DNA of 64,000 nucleotides. It comes from Rutpela maculata. Lineage: Eukaryota > Arthropoda > Insecta > Coleoptera > Cerambycidae. A program made the translations under genes and the position numbers. Under the pieces are notes generated by a model. It saw only the letters and a list, made by a program, of their open reading frames with translations. It ran no database searches and was not told the origin of the DNA. Shown one piece after another: positions 1 through 10,410 of this stretch; the first letter of the stretch is position 1, and each line of letters begins with the position of its first letter. The DNA is taken from assembly GCA_936432065.2 (NCBI GenBank), contig OW386291.2, positions 17,895,821-17,959,820 of the forward strand, written 5' to 3'.

Positions 1-1469
1 ATGCTGCACCATGCCGGCGCCGCGTATGTGATTGCCGGCCTGATCACCATAGTGTACAACAGTTTTTTATTATTTCTGTTAAGTCCGCTACCCCTGGCCA
101 GGAGCGGGTACAGACTCCTGGTCATGAAGTAGACCTTGCGTACTGTCTCGTTGATGTGGGTGTCAAACGTCAGTCGTTTGTCTAAATTAACCCCCAGATA
201 CTTCACGCACCGTTTAATAGGAATTTCTCTACCCCTGATCGAAATTGGCGTTAAAATCCGATTTTCGGTGAGTCGGTGCGTGAAGAGGATCGCTTCAGAC
301 TTCTCGGCGTTGATCCGAATCTTCCACTTGTCGTAATACGCCGCGGCAAGGACCATGTGTGCTTTAAGCAGCATGTTCGCTGCCTGCGCGTTATGTGAGT
401 GCGCGTACATGGCCGTGTCGTCAGCGTACTTGGCAAGTTTCGTATTCGGAAACTCCGGGAAGTCGGAGATGTACAAGTTGTACAGCTTTGATGACAGGCA
501 CGACCCCTGGGGGATACCCGCGCGAATGTCCCGCCGTGTTGATAGTTTGTTTTTCGCCCTGACCTGCAGCGATCTACCTGTTAGGAAAGAGTGAATAAGT
601 TTGGTTATGTATGTGGGGAAGTCCAATGTGTTTAGTTTGTAAAGTAGGCCCGGGATCCATACGGTATCAAAGGCCTTCTCAATATCGAGGAGCACCATGG
701 CGGTGCTCCTCCCGAGATTGTATTGCACAGCAACATCATTCACGATCCTAACGACCTGCTGCACAGTGCTCCTGCCCCGCCTGAAGCCGAATTGGCACTC
801 GTCGTCGATGTGAAGTTCATCCTGAAGAGCATCTAGTCTGATCAGGATGACCTTCTCCACCAACTTGAAGATCGTCGACAGCAACGAGATTGGTCGATAA
901 CTGTCGACGAGCTTCGCGTTTTTGTTCGGCTTCAAGATTGGCACGACCACGGCGCATTTCCATTGGCTAGGCCAGTGTTGCAGCCGCAGGACCGCGTTAA
1001 CGATATACGTTAACTGCACAATACCTTTTCTCGGGAGATATTTGAGTAGTCTGTAATCGATGCCGTCTTTCCCCAGAGCTTTGTTATTCGGTAGTGTCCG
1101 GACAATGCCAGCCACTTCCAAGGGCTTGGCCATGACTTTTAAGAACTCACGTCTCGTCAATTGGACGTCATGACCAATTAATTCGTTTATGTCGTTTTCT
1201 ATGCGGTCATGCTCAATGTTATTTGGTATATTCACGTTATGTACGTCTTGAAATTGGTCAGCTGAGTCGTTCGCCTTCTGCGAGTCTGTCATAGCAGTCC
1301 GTCCGTTTGGTTTTGTCAAGGCGGGTATGACCTCCCGCGTATTTTTCATTGCCCTCGACATTTTCCACAGCGAATTATCCTGAGGATTCAGCGGTTCCAG
1401 CCTATCCCGCCATTTCCGGTTTTTTGCGGTTATTATAGAGGTCCTGATCTGCCGTTGCAGCCTGCTCAT
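1..1469 (-). CDS. Non-LTR retrotransposon reverse transcriptase (Jockey-like), partial, open to window edge
   Basis: The minus strand is open from the ATG at 1469 to the window edge, 489 codons with no stop, and it continues beyond the window. Translation shows the reverse transcriptase palm in order: SYRPISLLS (about 881-910), LLDIEKAFDTVW (about 657-695), GIPQGSCLSSKLY (about 481-520) and the catalytic box YADDT (417-428). The thumb region YLGVNLDK and a C-terminal segment LLYTMVIRPAITYAAPAW run up to position 1. This is the ORF2 product that copies element RNA at a nicked target. The endonuclease domain expected upstream is missing: an in-frame TAA lies just before the ATG and the element sequence stops near 1480, so the copy is 5'-truncated. 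GC is clearly higher than in the surroundings, and there are no frameshifts, so the insertion is fairly young. Jockey clade is inferred from motif spelling; another Jockey-superfamily clade is possible. Confidence 0.9.
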   Translation of the reverse strand, partial: MSRLQRQIRTSIITAKNRKWRDRLEPLNPQDNSLWKMSRAMKNTREVIPALTKPNGRTAMTDSQKANDSADQFQDVHNVNIPNNIEHDRIENDINELIGHDVQLTRREFLKVMAKPLEVAGIVRTLPNNKALGKDGIDYRLLKYLPRKGIVQLTYIVNAVLRLQHWPSQWKCAVVVPILKPNKNAKLVDSYRPISLLSTIFKLVEKVILIRLDALQDELHIDDECQFGFRRGRSTVQQVVRIVNDVAVQYNLGRSTAMVLLDIEKAFDTVWIPGLLYKLNTLDFPTYITKLIHSFLTGRSLQVRAKNKLSTRRDIRAGIPQGSCLSSKLYNLYISDFPEFPNTKLAKYADDTAMYAHSHNAQAANMLLKAHMVLAAAYYDKWKIRINAEKSEAILFTHRLTENRILTPISIRGREIPIKRCVKYLGVNLDKRLTFDTHINETVRKVYFMTRSLYPLLARGSGLNRNNKKLLYTMVIRPAITYAAPAWCS

Positions 1470-1485
1470 CTCAAGCTTGGCAAAA

Positions 1486-1995
1486 CTTTAGCTACTACAC
1501 CATCACATATTGCTACGAAAATTGATTGTCTGTGATATACCTATATCTTTCGACAATCATACATATTTCAACTCGGATATATTTTTATGAAATATATATT
1601 AGTAAAATGCATAAACAAAAAGAATGTATTATGGAGATAACATTTCGCAAGATTTCTAGCGACAAAAATTAAGAGAATATATATATTTCTTTTAATTAAA
1701 TAATTAATAACTTTTTTATTTACTGATCGATTTTCTTCAAAATAGGCTTCTCCCTCTAGCTAACATTAACTTACTTTCCAAATTTCAATACAATCGGACT
1801 TTTCTTTCTTAAGTTATCGTGCTTATAAGAAACGTGACGGACGGACGGACGGACGGACATTTTGAAAGTTGTTCAGAATTCGTTCACTAACACAATGATT
1901 TTTTCTCTACGAGCGATATTTACTATTTTAGAAATGTGCCGATCAAATACGATATACTCTTCGTTTTTGCGAAGAGTATAATAAGTAAAACTTCT
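1486..1995 (+). repeat. Repeat family F2, copy 1, ending in a hairpin
   Basis: This stretch aligns by eye over its whole length with 3495-4005 and, inverted, with 21116-21600. Landmarks are 'aaactttagc', a run of GACG tetramers (about 1841-1859), 'gttgttcagaattcgtt', and a terminal stem-loop with arms tatactcttcg and cgaagagtata (about 1947-1981). The 5' part is missing because the Jockey-like element joins here, in the middle of what is a tRNA-like sequence in copy 2. There is no coding potential. The class of element is unresolved. Confidence 0.7.
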
Positions 1996-1999
1996 GGAT

Positions 2000-2950
2000 A
2001 ACAAGGAAAATCATGAGGCATTTTTCTTTTATTTCAAATAATTTTGCAATTATTTTTGTAGGTAAATGCTAAATGTATGTTTAACAAGTAAAAAATATCT
2101 GTTCTTCGAACGCGTTGTAGTATCTGGGAAAAGGGAAATTGTCGCATTATTGAAAACAATTTAAATCCTCTCTCCCTATTAGAAGTAGTTTAGTAAAAAA
2201 TATACTTTAAAGGCATCTTTTGCAATTTTCATTATAATAAGTTTGGAACTGATCACTCGAGTTTAATCTGCCTAGGCTCATTTTAAATGAAAGCAAATTT
2301 TACTCTCATAGGTTTTCTTTAAATTGCAAATTTATTTTTTGGAAACCCGAAAACTGCAGTTTTCTAAATTTATTTTTTATTTTTCGACTATACATACTCA
2401 ATATGTGTTATTACACTGATTCGTCAAAGATAATAGCTTTATTAACTCTCCATTGCGCCACTGTCCTCTCGTGGAGAAAACTGTAATTTTCACAAATTTC
2501 CAGCAATTATTCGGGATGACCCGATCCTCACTGTTAATTAAAAATAATAATAGTACGAGTCACCGAAAACTGCCAAGAGACCTTCTTGATAGAGAATTTC
2601 TCCCTCGCCTCTTCATAATATATCTATTCAGATAAATGTCACATGACTATTTCCAAAGTTTGTTTTTATTGTAAATAAATTGTAAAAATAATTTCTTGGT
2701 ATACATATAGACAATCATTTTGACTTATCACAATTAAATTCAAAGTGTTTGCAACACAGACCATAAAACTAAATATACATTTTACAATAGCTAAGCAAGA
2801 CAGTTCGACATATTTTAGCAGTATCTTGCAATACGGAATTTTGAGGACAGCATCAAACGCGATACAAATATTTATAGTACAAAAAAAAGTCATCTCTATT
2901 TTGTGATTTAAGATCTAGATACTCTTCAAGATCAAAAAATTAATTAAGTA
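2000..2950. other. AT-rich stretch without recognisable feature
   Basis: Both strands were read. The short ORFs at 2453-2635 and 2666-2893 have low-complexity, AT-driven composition and no motif. No inverted repeat or match to another part of the window was seen. Confidence 0.5.
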
Positions 2951-2957
2951 ACTAATA

Positions 2958-2984
2958 TTAATTAATTAATTAATTAATTAATCT
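2958..2984. repeat. (TTAA)n microsatellite
   Basis: About six uninterrupted units of TTAA/TAAT are visible, followed by degenerate AT-rich sequence. Confidence 0.85.
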
Positions 2985-3002
2985 ATATGTATGCAAAGTT
3001 CA

Positions 3003-3135
3003 TCTTTTAATTCATAAAAAACATAATTACCGCCACATCCAGTGGAAGGAAGTAAAGCAAAAAAAAAATTTTTTTTTTTTTATTGTTCGGATGGGCCTAG
3101 AATGTCATGAAACGTCGAGATTTTAGTTAAGTTAC
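3003..3135 (-). repeat. F1 repeat, 3'-end fragment
   Basis: The stretch contains the F1 terminal block in reverse: 'ccacatccagtggaagg', a homopolymer A/T tract, then 'atgtcatgaaacgtcgagat'. These are the last ~130 bp of the family seen full length at 37296-37978. The rest of the element is absent. Confidence 0.75.
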
Positions 3136-3446
3136 AAACTTACTCGATTCCGGCCCAACACACAAAAGCCCTTGATGGATAAGACTGAAAATCAATCATT
3201 CAATCAGTAAAATACAACAATTCGAATAATACCGTTTATTGATTAGATTCAAAATAAGTACAAAAAAGTTAAAAACGTAGGTATTCTTCGCCAATTTACT
3301 GAGCTTTTTATATAACTGTTACACATTCTATAGGATACTCTTCGCAGTTTTCTTGTAAATAATATTAGTTTCTGGACATTCTAAATTTTGTGATACCAAC
3401 TTTGTTGTGAAAAAAAAAATATGTTAAAAAAAATGAAAAAAAAAAC
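3136..3446. other. AT-rich spacer, no feature seen
   Basis: No ORF, hairpin or in-window duplicate was found, except a short 'gatactcttcgc' at about 3333 that resembles the F2 terminal arm. Confidence 0.4.
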
Positions 3447-3516
3447 CATCCAACCTGTCTGGGATTCGAACACAGGATCTTTCGATTGCAAGGAAAAACT
3501 TTAGCCACTGAAGCAT
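3447..3516 (-). repeat. tRNA-like sequence (possible SINE head) inside F2 copy 2
   Basis: Read on the minus strand, an A-box-like 'tggctaaagtttttcc' is followed 30-40 nt later by a near-perfect B box (gtgttcgaatccc; forward 3461-3473) and then T-rich tracts that could end polymerase III transcription. The arms do not form a full cloverleaf. I read it as a tRNA-derived pseudo-promoter or SINE head, not a working tRNA. Confidence 0.5.
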
Positions 3517-4005
3517 CATACATTGCTACAAACATTGAATATCTGTAATATATATCATTCGAGAATCATACTTCAACGCATTAAATATATTATTATAAAA
3601 TATATATTAGTAAAATGCATAAACAAAAAAAATATGTATTACAGAGAACATTTCGCAAGATTTCTATTTAGGTACAAGCGACAAAAATTAAGAAAATATA
3701 TATTTTTTTAAATTAAATGATTAATAACTTCCTTATTTACTGATTGATTTTCTTCAAAAACAATAGGGTTCCTCCTCTAGCTAACACTAACTTACTTTCC
3801 ACATTTCAAAACAATCAGACTTTTCTTTCTTAACTGTGACGGACGGACGGACAAACAGACAGACGGACATTTTGAAAGTTGTTCAGAATTCGTTCAGTAC
3901 CACAATGATATGAAATTTTTTTCTCTACGAACGATATTTCCGGTTTTAGGAATGTGCCAATTAAATGCAATATACTCTTCGTTTTTGCGAAGAGTATAAA
4001 AATAT
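3490..4005 (+). repeat. Repeat family F2, copy 2
   Basis: Full-length counterpart of copy 1. After the tRNA-like segment come 'tacattgctaca', an AT-rich middle, a GACG/GACA tract (about 3839-3869), 'gttgttcagaattcgttcag', and the terminal stem-loop tatactcttcg/cgaagagtata (about 3970-3999). The 66-88 aa ORFs here are artefacts of the repeat. Confidence 0.7.
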
Positions 4006-4235
4006 TATGCAATGACCTATCTAAGAGAATCTGCATATTTCAATCAAACGCTTCCCCAAGTAGAGCAAGGATAAGTGAGGACTTTGATTTCGCAACTATC
4101 ATTTTATTAAGAGCGCGCAATATCAGTCGATTAGGTAAAAAGATTCACACAACTTACCCGGGAGTTTATGTATGCATTTTGGTTTTGGGACTGACTGAAA
4201 ATAAAATAAAAATATTTTAGTTTTTAAAAATTTTG

Positions 4236-4312
4236 GGACACTAGTGGGTAGCTAAGGCTAAGGTTCCTTTTAGTGATTATATCACTCACAAGAGCGGAGT
4301 TCGATTTCAGTT
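4236..4312 (+). repeat. Possible tRNA-like SINE head
   Basis: 'gtagctaaggctaagg' (about 4248) resembles an A box and 'gagttcgatttcag' (about 4297) a B box, at a tRNA-like distance. Without a second copy or target-site duplication the call is weak. Confidence 0.3.
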
Positions 4313-5200
4313 CAACGATATATGAGTTATTACAGCTTTCCTGTCTCGCGACATACCGGTCCTCATAGGTTCAATGTGAAGGATGTGACACGACTTCAAC
4401 CTTCGAGCGACTTCTTTGCAAATGATCTTTTTATCTTACTTTTCCACAATGCGGTTTTCTCTATAACTTTGCCATCTTTAAAGACCTGAATGTGGTTTTA
4501 CTACCACAGCTTTCTGTCGATTCTCCAGCGCATTCGACCAAATGACGAGTCGCTGGATGAATCCAAATTTATTTTATTCAAGAAACCGGCCTTGCCCATT
4601 TTTGCTAATTTTAGTCTAATAATTACCTATAGACCTACGCGCCTTTGCCACATTTTTCGGTTTCGACTTCTTGGTACGTCGTCTCGTTAAAATTTTATAT
4701 TCTTTTTTTTTAATGATATCCACAATGACTGTGTCTCAATTTTCATCATGTTTCGTGAAGAGATAAACAAGTTAAAAATATTCAAAAATATTTTCAAAGT
4801 AAAGAATTTTTGGGCGCCACGTGATGTCTTTTTTGTTTTTGTTTAGTTATGCTCTAAAAGGCCCGTTCAGCATTTTTTTTATTTTAGAAATCAAAAGTAG
4901 AACACTTTTTAAGGCAGTTTCCAAATTTCAGGTTTTTATAAGGACGTTTAGGCCCTTAAATAAATTACCAAAAGTTGGACTGGGCGTAAACGAGACGGAG
5001 CTTCACGTGACATCACTTTGCAGATGCTGATCAGGCGACAGTCAAGATTTAATAGGACATCTGCATGTGACTTCACAGCTAACCTCAAAAATATATATTT
5101 CTTAAGATTTACGTAGCTGTTATTAAAATTTCTGCCTGGTTCCTGTACTTTCAACCAAAATCTAGTTTAATGTAATGTTTATGAAGTTTTAAATAGTTGG
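4313..5200. other. No supported feature
   Basis: Overlapping ORFs on both strands (4490-5154) have no recognisable motif and no splice or repeat support. Nothing matching elsewhere in the window was noticed. Confidence 0.4.
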
Positions 5201-5520
5201 TCACAAAAAAATAAGACACTATTTGCAGGTTAGGAATCTAACCTATAATTAGCAGTCTATTTTTATTAATCAACAATATTGAAAAATTATTTGCGTGAAT
5301 TTTGAAATATTTGCTTGGGGCCAGTTTGTCTCCAAGCTAAAAATGAGTACACAAACATTAAAAATGAGAATAAACCTAAAAACATAACAATTAAGGTTAT
5401 GTTAGTTATATGAAGCACATGCCCATGAATTATAAAGTATTAGTATTAATATTAGAATTAGTATTAGTATTACTATTAGTATTCATGCACATGCCCTATA
5501 AGCGTGTGGCGTGTGTTATT

Positions 5521-5653
5521 AGGTATGTTCATGTGTGCTGATTTAAATCAGCTTCAAGCAGTTAAACAAAGCTAACGCTATGACAAATAACGTGAGTGTG
5601 AGAGAGTAAACATATTTCAAAGTTGCTATAAATCAACATAAACGAACATACCT
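5521..5653. mobile_element. MITE with AGGTATGTTC terminal repeats (duplicate 1)
   Basis: The ~133-bp segment starts aggtatgttc and ends gaacatacct, and the similarity extends inward (tgctgattta against its inverted form near the other end). It has no coding capacity. It sits inside the tandem duplication, so the second copy at 5960 arose by duplication and not by transposition. Confidence 0.7.
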
Positions 5654-5959
5654 GAAACACAAAAAAAATAAGACACTTTTTGCAGGTTAGGAATCTAACC
5701 TATAATTAGCAGTCTATTTTTATTAATCAACAATATTGAAAAATTATTTGCGTGAATTTTGAAATATTTGCTTGGGGCCAGTTTGTCTCCAAGCTAAAAA
5801 TGAGTACACAAACATTAAAAATGAGAATAAACCTAAAAACATAACAATTGAGGTTATGTTAGTTATATGAAGCACATGCCCATGAATTATAAAGTATTAG
5901 TATTAGTATTACTATTAGTATTCATGCACATGCCCTATAAGCGTGTGGCGTGTGTTATT

Positions 5960-6092
5960 AGGTATGTTCATGTGTGCTGATTTAAAGCAGCTTCAAGCAG
6001 TTAAACAAAGCTAGCGCTATGACAAATAACGTGAGTGTGAGAGAGTAAACATATTTCAAAGTTGCTATAAATCAACACAAACGAACATACCT
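5960..6092. mobile_element. MITE with AGGTATGTTC terminal repeats (duplicate 2)
   Basis: Same inverted-repeat element as at 5521-5653, here forming the end of the second tandem unit. Only a few bases differ. Confidence 0.7.
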
Positions 6093-7915
6093 ATTGTGTT
6101 TCTCTATGGAAACGGCGTTTGATTATTGAATTATATCTCTTTTTCGTCATACCTCCTTCGAAAGTGTACTCTAATTCCATTGTTTTGTCGACAGTAAGTG
6201 GCGCTTTGTGTACCAAATACTTGTTGCCATTGACAACGGGTCGTTATTTTTCATAATGTACCTAGGAAAATAAAGTAAATTTGTGAGAATTTTCTCTTTT
6301 AGATAGCAAGTATTAAATTAAACGTTTTAATTTTATTGGGAGTAAATCCAGACAAGCCTTACTTGCTATATCTTCTATATCCGACGTAATTTTCAAAAAT
6401 GTTCAGAGCTATTAATTATAATAATATAATTTAATTTATCTTGACAGTAGTTGTCATTTGAATAGAAGCAGAGTCCTAAATTTATTTTATTGACGGTTGC
6501 CATGGATATTCCAAGCATCGCTACCTTTACTATTAGCAAATATGAAATCTTACTCAAGTAATTATAGTTTTCCACTAGTTTTTCTCAAGTTTTTTTCCAG
6601 TTCAATGATTCATGGGTATAACGAAAAATATAATATGCACCGCGGGTCGTACAGTGCGATTTTTTGGTCTCGAATACTTGCAAACCTCGACCCTACGGGA
6701 CTCGGATTGAAAACTGTATTCTCGACCAAAAAAAGGGCACTTACGACCCTTGGTACATAAATAACTATTATCTTCCTGCTGGTTTAAAATGAGTAGTATT
6801 TATGCAGAATGACGTCACGAGTCTGCGAAGCGCTTTGTACTGAAACTCAATCTTTAACATTTAATATTTAATGATTGGATATACTTATTAAGCTGAAATT
6901 TTAACAGCTTTTCTAGATGATTGAATGCCATAAAAAAATAACGAAAAAATTATTATCGGTATCAAGCCCATTGTCTTTTTAATAATTTTTTTTCTTCTGG
7001 GATATTTTACAACATTATCACTGCATATCTTTTATCTATTTTTTTCTCTAAGGCTATAACGATAAAAGGTGAGAATTTGCAGGAGTTTATATGGCAAGTG
7101 GGAAACTCTTTTATCTTTCCAAATATATTGAAACTTTTTTAAAATTAACAGTTTGAGAGAAAAAAGCGATTTGAAATAGAGAACTCCTTCGCGGCTAAAA
7201 GTTAGAAAGTAGAAGAGACCGTCTAGTATCGAAATAAAGTCCTATTGAAATTCATTGTTATAAACCTGTTGTAAGGAACTATTGAACAAAACTCACAATA
7301 AATGCACTATCACTAACCAATCTGTAGAACCAGTTATTTATCTGCATATTTTACTAAAATATATATTTGTATTTTTACTAGAAATATTTAAAATTGCTTA
7401 TTTCACAAAAAATATATAAATTCCACATTTTGTTCCTAATCGATGACCGCATTACCCATCGATTCCTCAATTAGTTGGACAGTTGAACCAACTATTGATT
7501 GACTCAATAAGCCAATATTAGCCTTCCGCGTATAATGGATGTGGAGGAAACCATCGCAAAGTTATAGGTTGATCGTCGCAATGTTTTCATCAGCACAGCT
7601 TTTCGGGTGTCCCTCGGGACCATGGGGATGATTGAAGGCCTATATGTTAATCCGATTCATTGTCACCTATATATAAAATTTTAAGGTCATCCGTCAACTA
7701 AAGTTTCGTGATTGAGTATCTAACGACTCACAGATACTTTTTTACAATTGTATATTCATAGGGATTTCATTACATTGAGAAATATTTATCAATATTCAAT
7801 ATCCATGTTTTGTAATTGAAAGCATAACTCTTCGAATAATAACAAAAAAGAAAAAAAACTTGTCACGATCCGCAGACGAAAGTTCTTCAGCCCAACGCAA
7901 CACTGTCAGGGGTTA
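6093..7915. other. Mostly unannotated sequence with one short palindrome
   Basis: No coding region was recognised. The 60-87 aa ORFs around 6393-6760 lack motifs. The one structure seen is the imperfect palindrome at 6645-6750, listed separately. Confidence 0.4.
6645..6750. repeat. ~106-bp imperfect palindrome (GGGTCGTA ends)
   Basis: The segment begins gggtcgtacagtgc and ends gcacttacgaccc. Inside, ttttttggtc is mirrored by gaccaaaaaaa and cgaccctacgggac by its near reverse. It may be a very short foldback element. No target-site duplication is clear. Confidence 0.45.
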
Positions 7916-8161
7916 ATTCAAATTCAAATTCAAATATTTATTGGTCCTTTTTGATCATGTACATGATATAAGACAAGTCATTGAAACACTACATTACACA
8001 ATAGTTAAGTAATATAAAAGCTTATGCTAAAAATCAAATATAGTGTAAAACACACAATTGTATAAGACGAAGACAAAAAATACTGAAAAATGTACGGTAC
8101 AATACAAAATTTGTAAACAAAACAAGAGTAAAAAGAAAAAACAAAAAAAAAACGGAGCATA

Positions 8162-8915
8162 TATCCCAATAAACAAAGGACCACGCACACAATATATGGG
8201 ATTTCATACTGCCGTCGATTTGGCTGAAAATTTGGTATGTTATAGTCCATAACTTCTTGATCCAAAAGTGCTTATGGCCACAAAGCCCAAAATGTCCTAA
8301 ATTTCGAGATATTGAAGGTCAAAGGTCGTATGAGCTATCACTTATTATAGCGATGGCGACTCAGTCCTTTGGTAGAAAGTCAAATTGGAGTAAGAAGGTG
8401 TCGTTGATCATGACACATTAACGTGAGACATGGGTCAAGAGTCAAGCTAAAAAAAACTGTCGGTACCTCTTTTTTATATGCCAGATAAATATTACTATGG
8501 TTGGTGTGGCACTTTAAGGTAACTTTGGCCATGATCCATAGGCCAAGATCGTAGATCTGTTCAAAGTCGTCGAGTTTTATACCAGAGTAATATGTCTAGG
8601 GTTAAAGAGGCACCTGAAGGTGACTTGGTAGCTATAATAAGTGATAGCTCATACAACTTTTGACCTTCAATATCTCGAAATTTAGGACATTTTGGGTTTT
8701 GTGGCCATAAGTAGTGATCAGGAAGTTATGGACTATAACATACCAAATTTTCAGCCAAATCGACGGCTGTATGAAATCCCATGTATTGTGTGCGTGGTCC
8801 TTTGTTTTATAATTGTCATTTCTACATCAATTTTGTTTTATTGCTATTCTATTACATTTATAAAATTGCAATAAAACAAAATAGTCGTATAACATTTAAA
8901 TTATGCTTGTTGGTA
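8162..8915. mobile_element. MITE (TATCCCAAYAA ends) inserted in the LINE 3' UTR and itself split
   Basis: The outer parts (8162-8174 and 8804-8915) match, inverted, the uninterrupted 133-bp copy at 47316-47448: 'ttttataattgtcatttctac', 'ttttgttttattg' and 'gcttgttgg' recur in the same order. Removing the 629-bp foldback at 8175-8803 restores the MITE. Confidence 0.75.
8175..8803. mobile_element. Foldback element with ~200-bp inverted arms
   Basis: The left arm (8175-8370) starts aaaggaccacgcacac and contains 'gccgtcgatttggctg' and 'tttcgagatattgaaggtc'. The right arm (about 8625-8803) carries the same blocks inverted and ends gtgtgcgtggtccttt. The loop (8371-8624) is unrelated. No transposase is present. 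Short ORFs here are arm translations and occur on both strands for that reason. Confidence 0.85.
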
Positions 8916-9162
8916 GGTTCATGTTAACTTGCTGTGTATTAGTAGACTTTAAATACAGAAAAACTCTGATACAGAATAAAAATATTTATCTCATAAAAAC
9001 AGCTTTAGTTTTTTTTCTAAATAAATATTCTCTTTCCTGATGTTTTATGTCATCCGGTAGACGGTTAAATAGGTTTGGGCTTATAAATCTTGGAGACTCA
9101 CTTGTGATTTTTAATCTGGCACAAGATTCATGGAGTTTATTTTTTTGTCATGTATTGACACT

Positions 9163-9717
9163 ATAGTCTAGGTGCCCGCGTACATAAATGCAATTTATAC
9201 ATATCCTCATATAACTTCTTGTACGGCATAATTACACCTATTCTATCACTTTTTTCCTCTGCGAAAATTTTCGTAAACGCGGCGTTCCTCCTCGGCATTA
9301 AAAAGACGATTTCCACGCGTCGGACTGGAAAATCGGCAAATATATTTTGTCGGACAATTTGAAAATTGGATTCTGCATATATATTCTATATATTTCTACA
9401 AACTGTCCGACAAAAATTTTGGAACGTTAAGGGTGTCTACCACCCTAAACATAACATAACATAACAGCTGATTTTTTCAAGATTGCTTAATAAAAATATG
9501 TAGAATCCAATTTTCGAATTGTCGGACAAAATATATTTGCCGATTTTCCAGTCCGACATGTGGAAATCGTCTTTTTCATGCCGAGGAGGAACGCCGCGTT
9601 TACGAAAATTTTCGCAGAGGAAAAAAAGTGATAGACTAGGCACAATTCTGCCGTACAAGAAGTTAGACGAGGATATGTATAAATTGCATTTATGTACGCG
9701 GGAACCTAGACTATTAT
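9163..9717. mobile_element. Foldback element with ~215-bp arms inside the LINE
   Basis: The left arm (9163-9380) runs from tatagtctaggtgcccgcg. The right arm (9500-9717) mirrors it and ends cctagactattatag. Blocks such as 'cgcggcgttcctcctcggc' and 'gtcggactggaaaatcggc' occur on both arms. It separates two adjoining parts of the reverse transcriptase frame, so it is younger than the LINE. The 174-aa ORF at 9437-9961 crosses the boundary and is not a gene. Confidence 0.85.
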
Positions 9718-10410
9718 AGTAGTCACTATTTAAAATAAAACTATTTCTATTTCTAAAAACATATATACAAATTTTTAAAATGTATATGCCAGGTAAGGTA
9801 AGAATTTTATTTTCTATAAAGATATCCTTGCACGTGTGAGTATTCGGTATACCAAATATACATCGTAAGATACGTTTTTGAGCAATAAATACATTTGAAG
9901 ACATGTTGGAGTTTCCCAAAAAACAGACAACCATACCCTTAACGTGAATCAACTTGGGCATAATATAAATTAATAAGTTGTTCTCTTGATAGAACCCCCC
10001 CTAATATTTCGGAACAGGTATACTATAATAGAAGAAACTTTGAATATCAAAGTTTCGCAATGATGCTTCCAATTTGGACATTCGTCCAAATATAATAAAA
10101 ACCTCACGTTGACTGCAGTATTAGATATATTTGTATTGTTTATTTTAATATTTAAGTTATCACATTCCTTTCACCTACCATGAAATCTGATAACTTTAGT
10201 TTTTTCGGTATTGAGATACAAGGTATTATGGAAAAACCAATGGTTTAAATTGTTTGAAATAGCATTGCAATTTTGTTCCAAAACATTATCAAATGGATTT
10301 GATATTATCACAGAAATATCGTCAGAATACAATGTAAAATGTGCGGTTGATGGCAAAAAATCAATATCATTAATAAATAAAATGAAAAGAATTACAATTT
10401 CAAAATAATG

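Larger units (their letters stand above)
5202..6092. repeat. Tandem duplication, two ~440-bp units, nearly identical
   Basis: Unit 1 (5202-5660) and unit 2 (5661-6092) both begin with 'aataagacact' and 'ttgcaggttaggaatctaac', and continue through 'cttggggccagtttgtctc', an ATTAGT microsatellite and a small MITE. The units differ by a contraction of the microsatellite in unit 2 and a handful of substitutions. This implies a recent duplication by unequal exchange or replication slippage. Confidence 0.9.
7916..10410 (-). pseudogene. Decayed LINE: reverse transcriptase C-terminal half plus 3' UTR
   Basis: Reading the minus strand from about 10408, frames give FTLYSDDISVII (catalytic YSDD variant, about 10300-10340), NTLYLNTEKTKVIRFHG, then RFLLYLDECPNWKHHC, and after further frameshifts NVFIAQKRILRCIFGIPN and ENKILTLPGIYILK (about 9800-9910). 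The C-terminal stretch ESPRFISPNLFNRLPDDIKH lies at about 9000-9110. The 3' end is a run of TTTGAA units at about 7917-7950, a typical LINE tail. Two later insertions split it: a foldback at 9163-9717 and a MITE at 8162-8915. Several stops and shifts make it a pseudogene. The N-terminal half and endonuclease are absent. Confidence 0.8.

Noticed and set aside
136..594. Plus- and minus-strand ORFs overlapping the Jockey-like gene
   Set aside because: They are shadow frames of the continuous minus-strand reverse transcriptase, which carries all motifs.
3447..3516. Functional tRNA gene
   Set aside because: The B box is good, but the acceptor and anticodon stems do not pair, and the segment is part of a dispersed repeat. 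The same reasoning applies to 51486 and 56001.
9437..9961. 174-aa minus-strand ORF as a gene
   Set aside because: It fuses a LINE C-terminal fragment to a foldback arm; the boundary at 9717 falls inside it.
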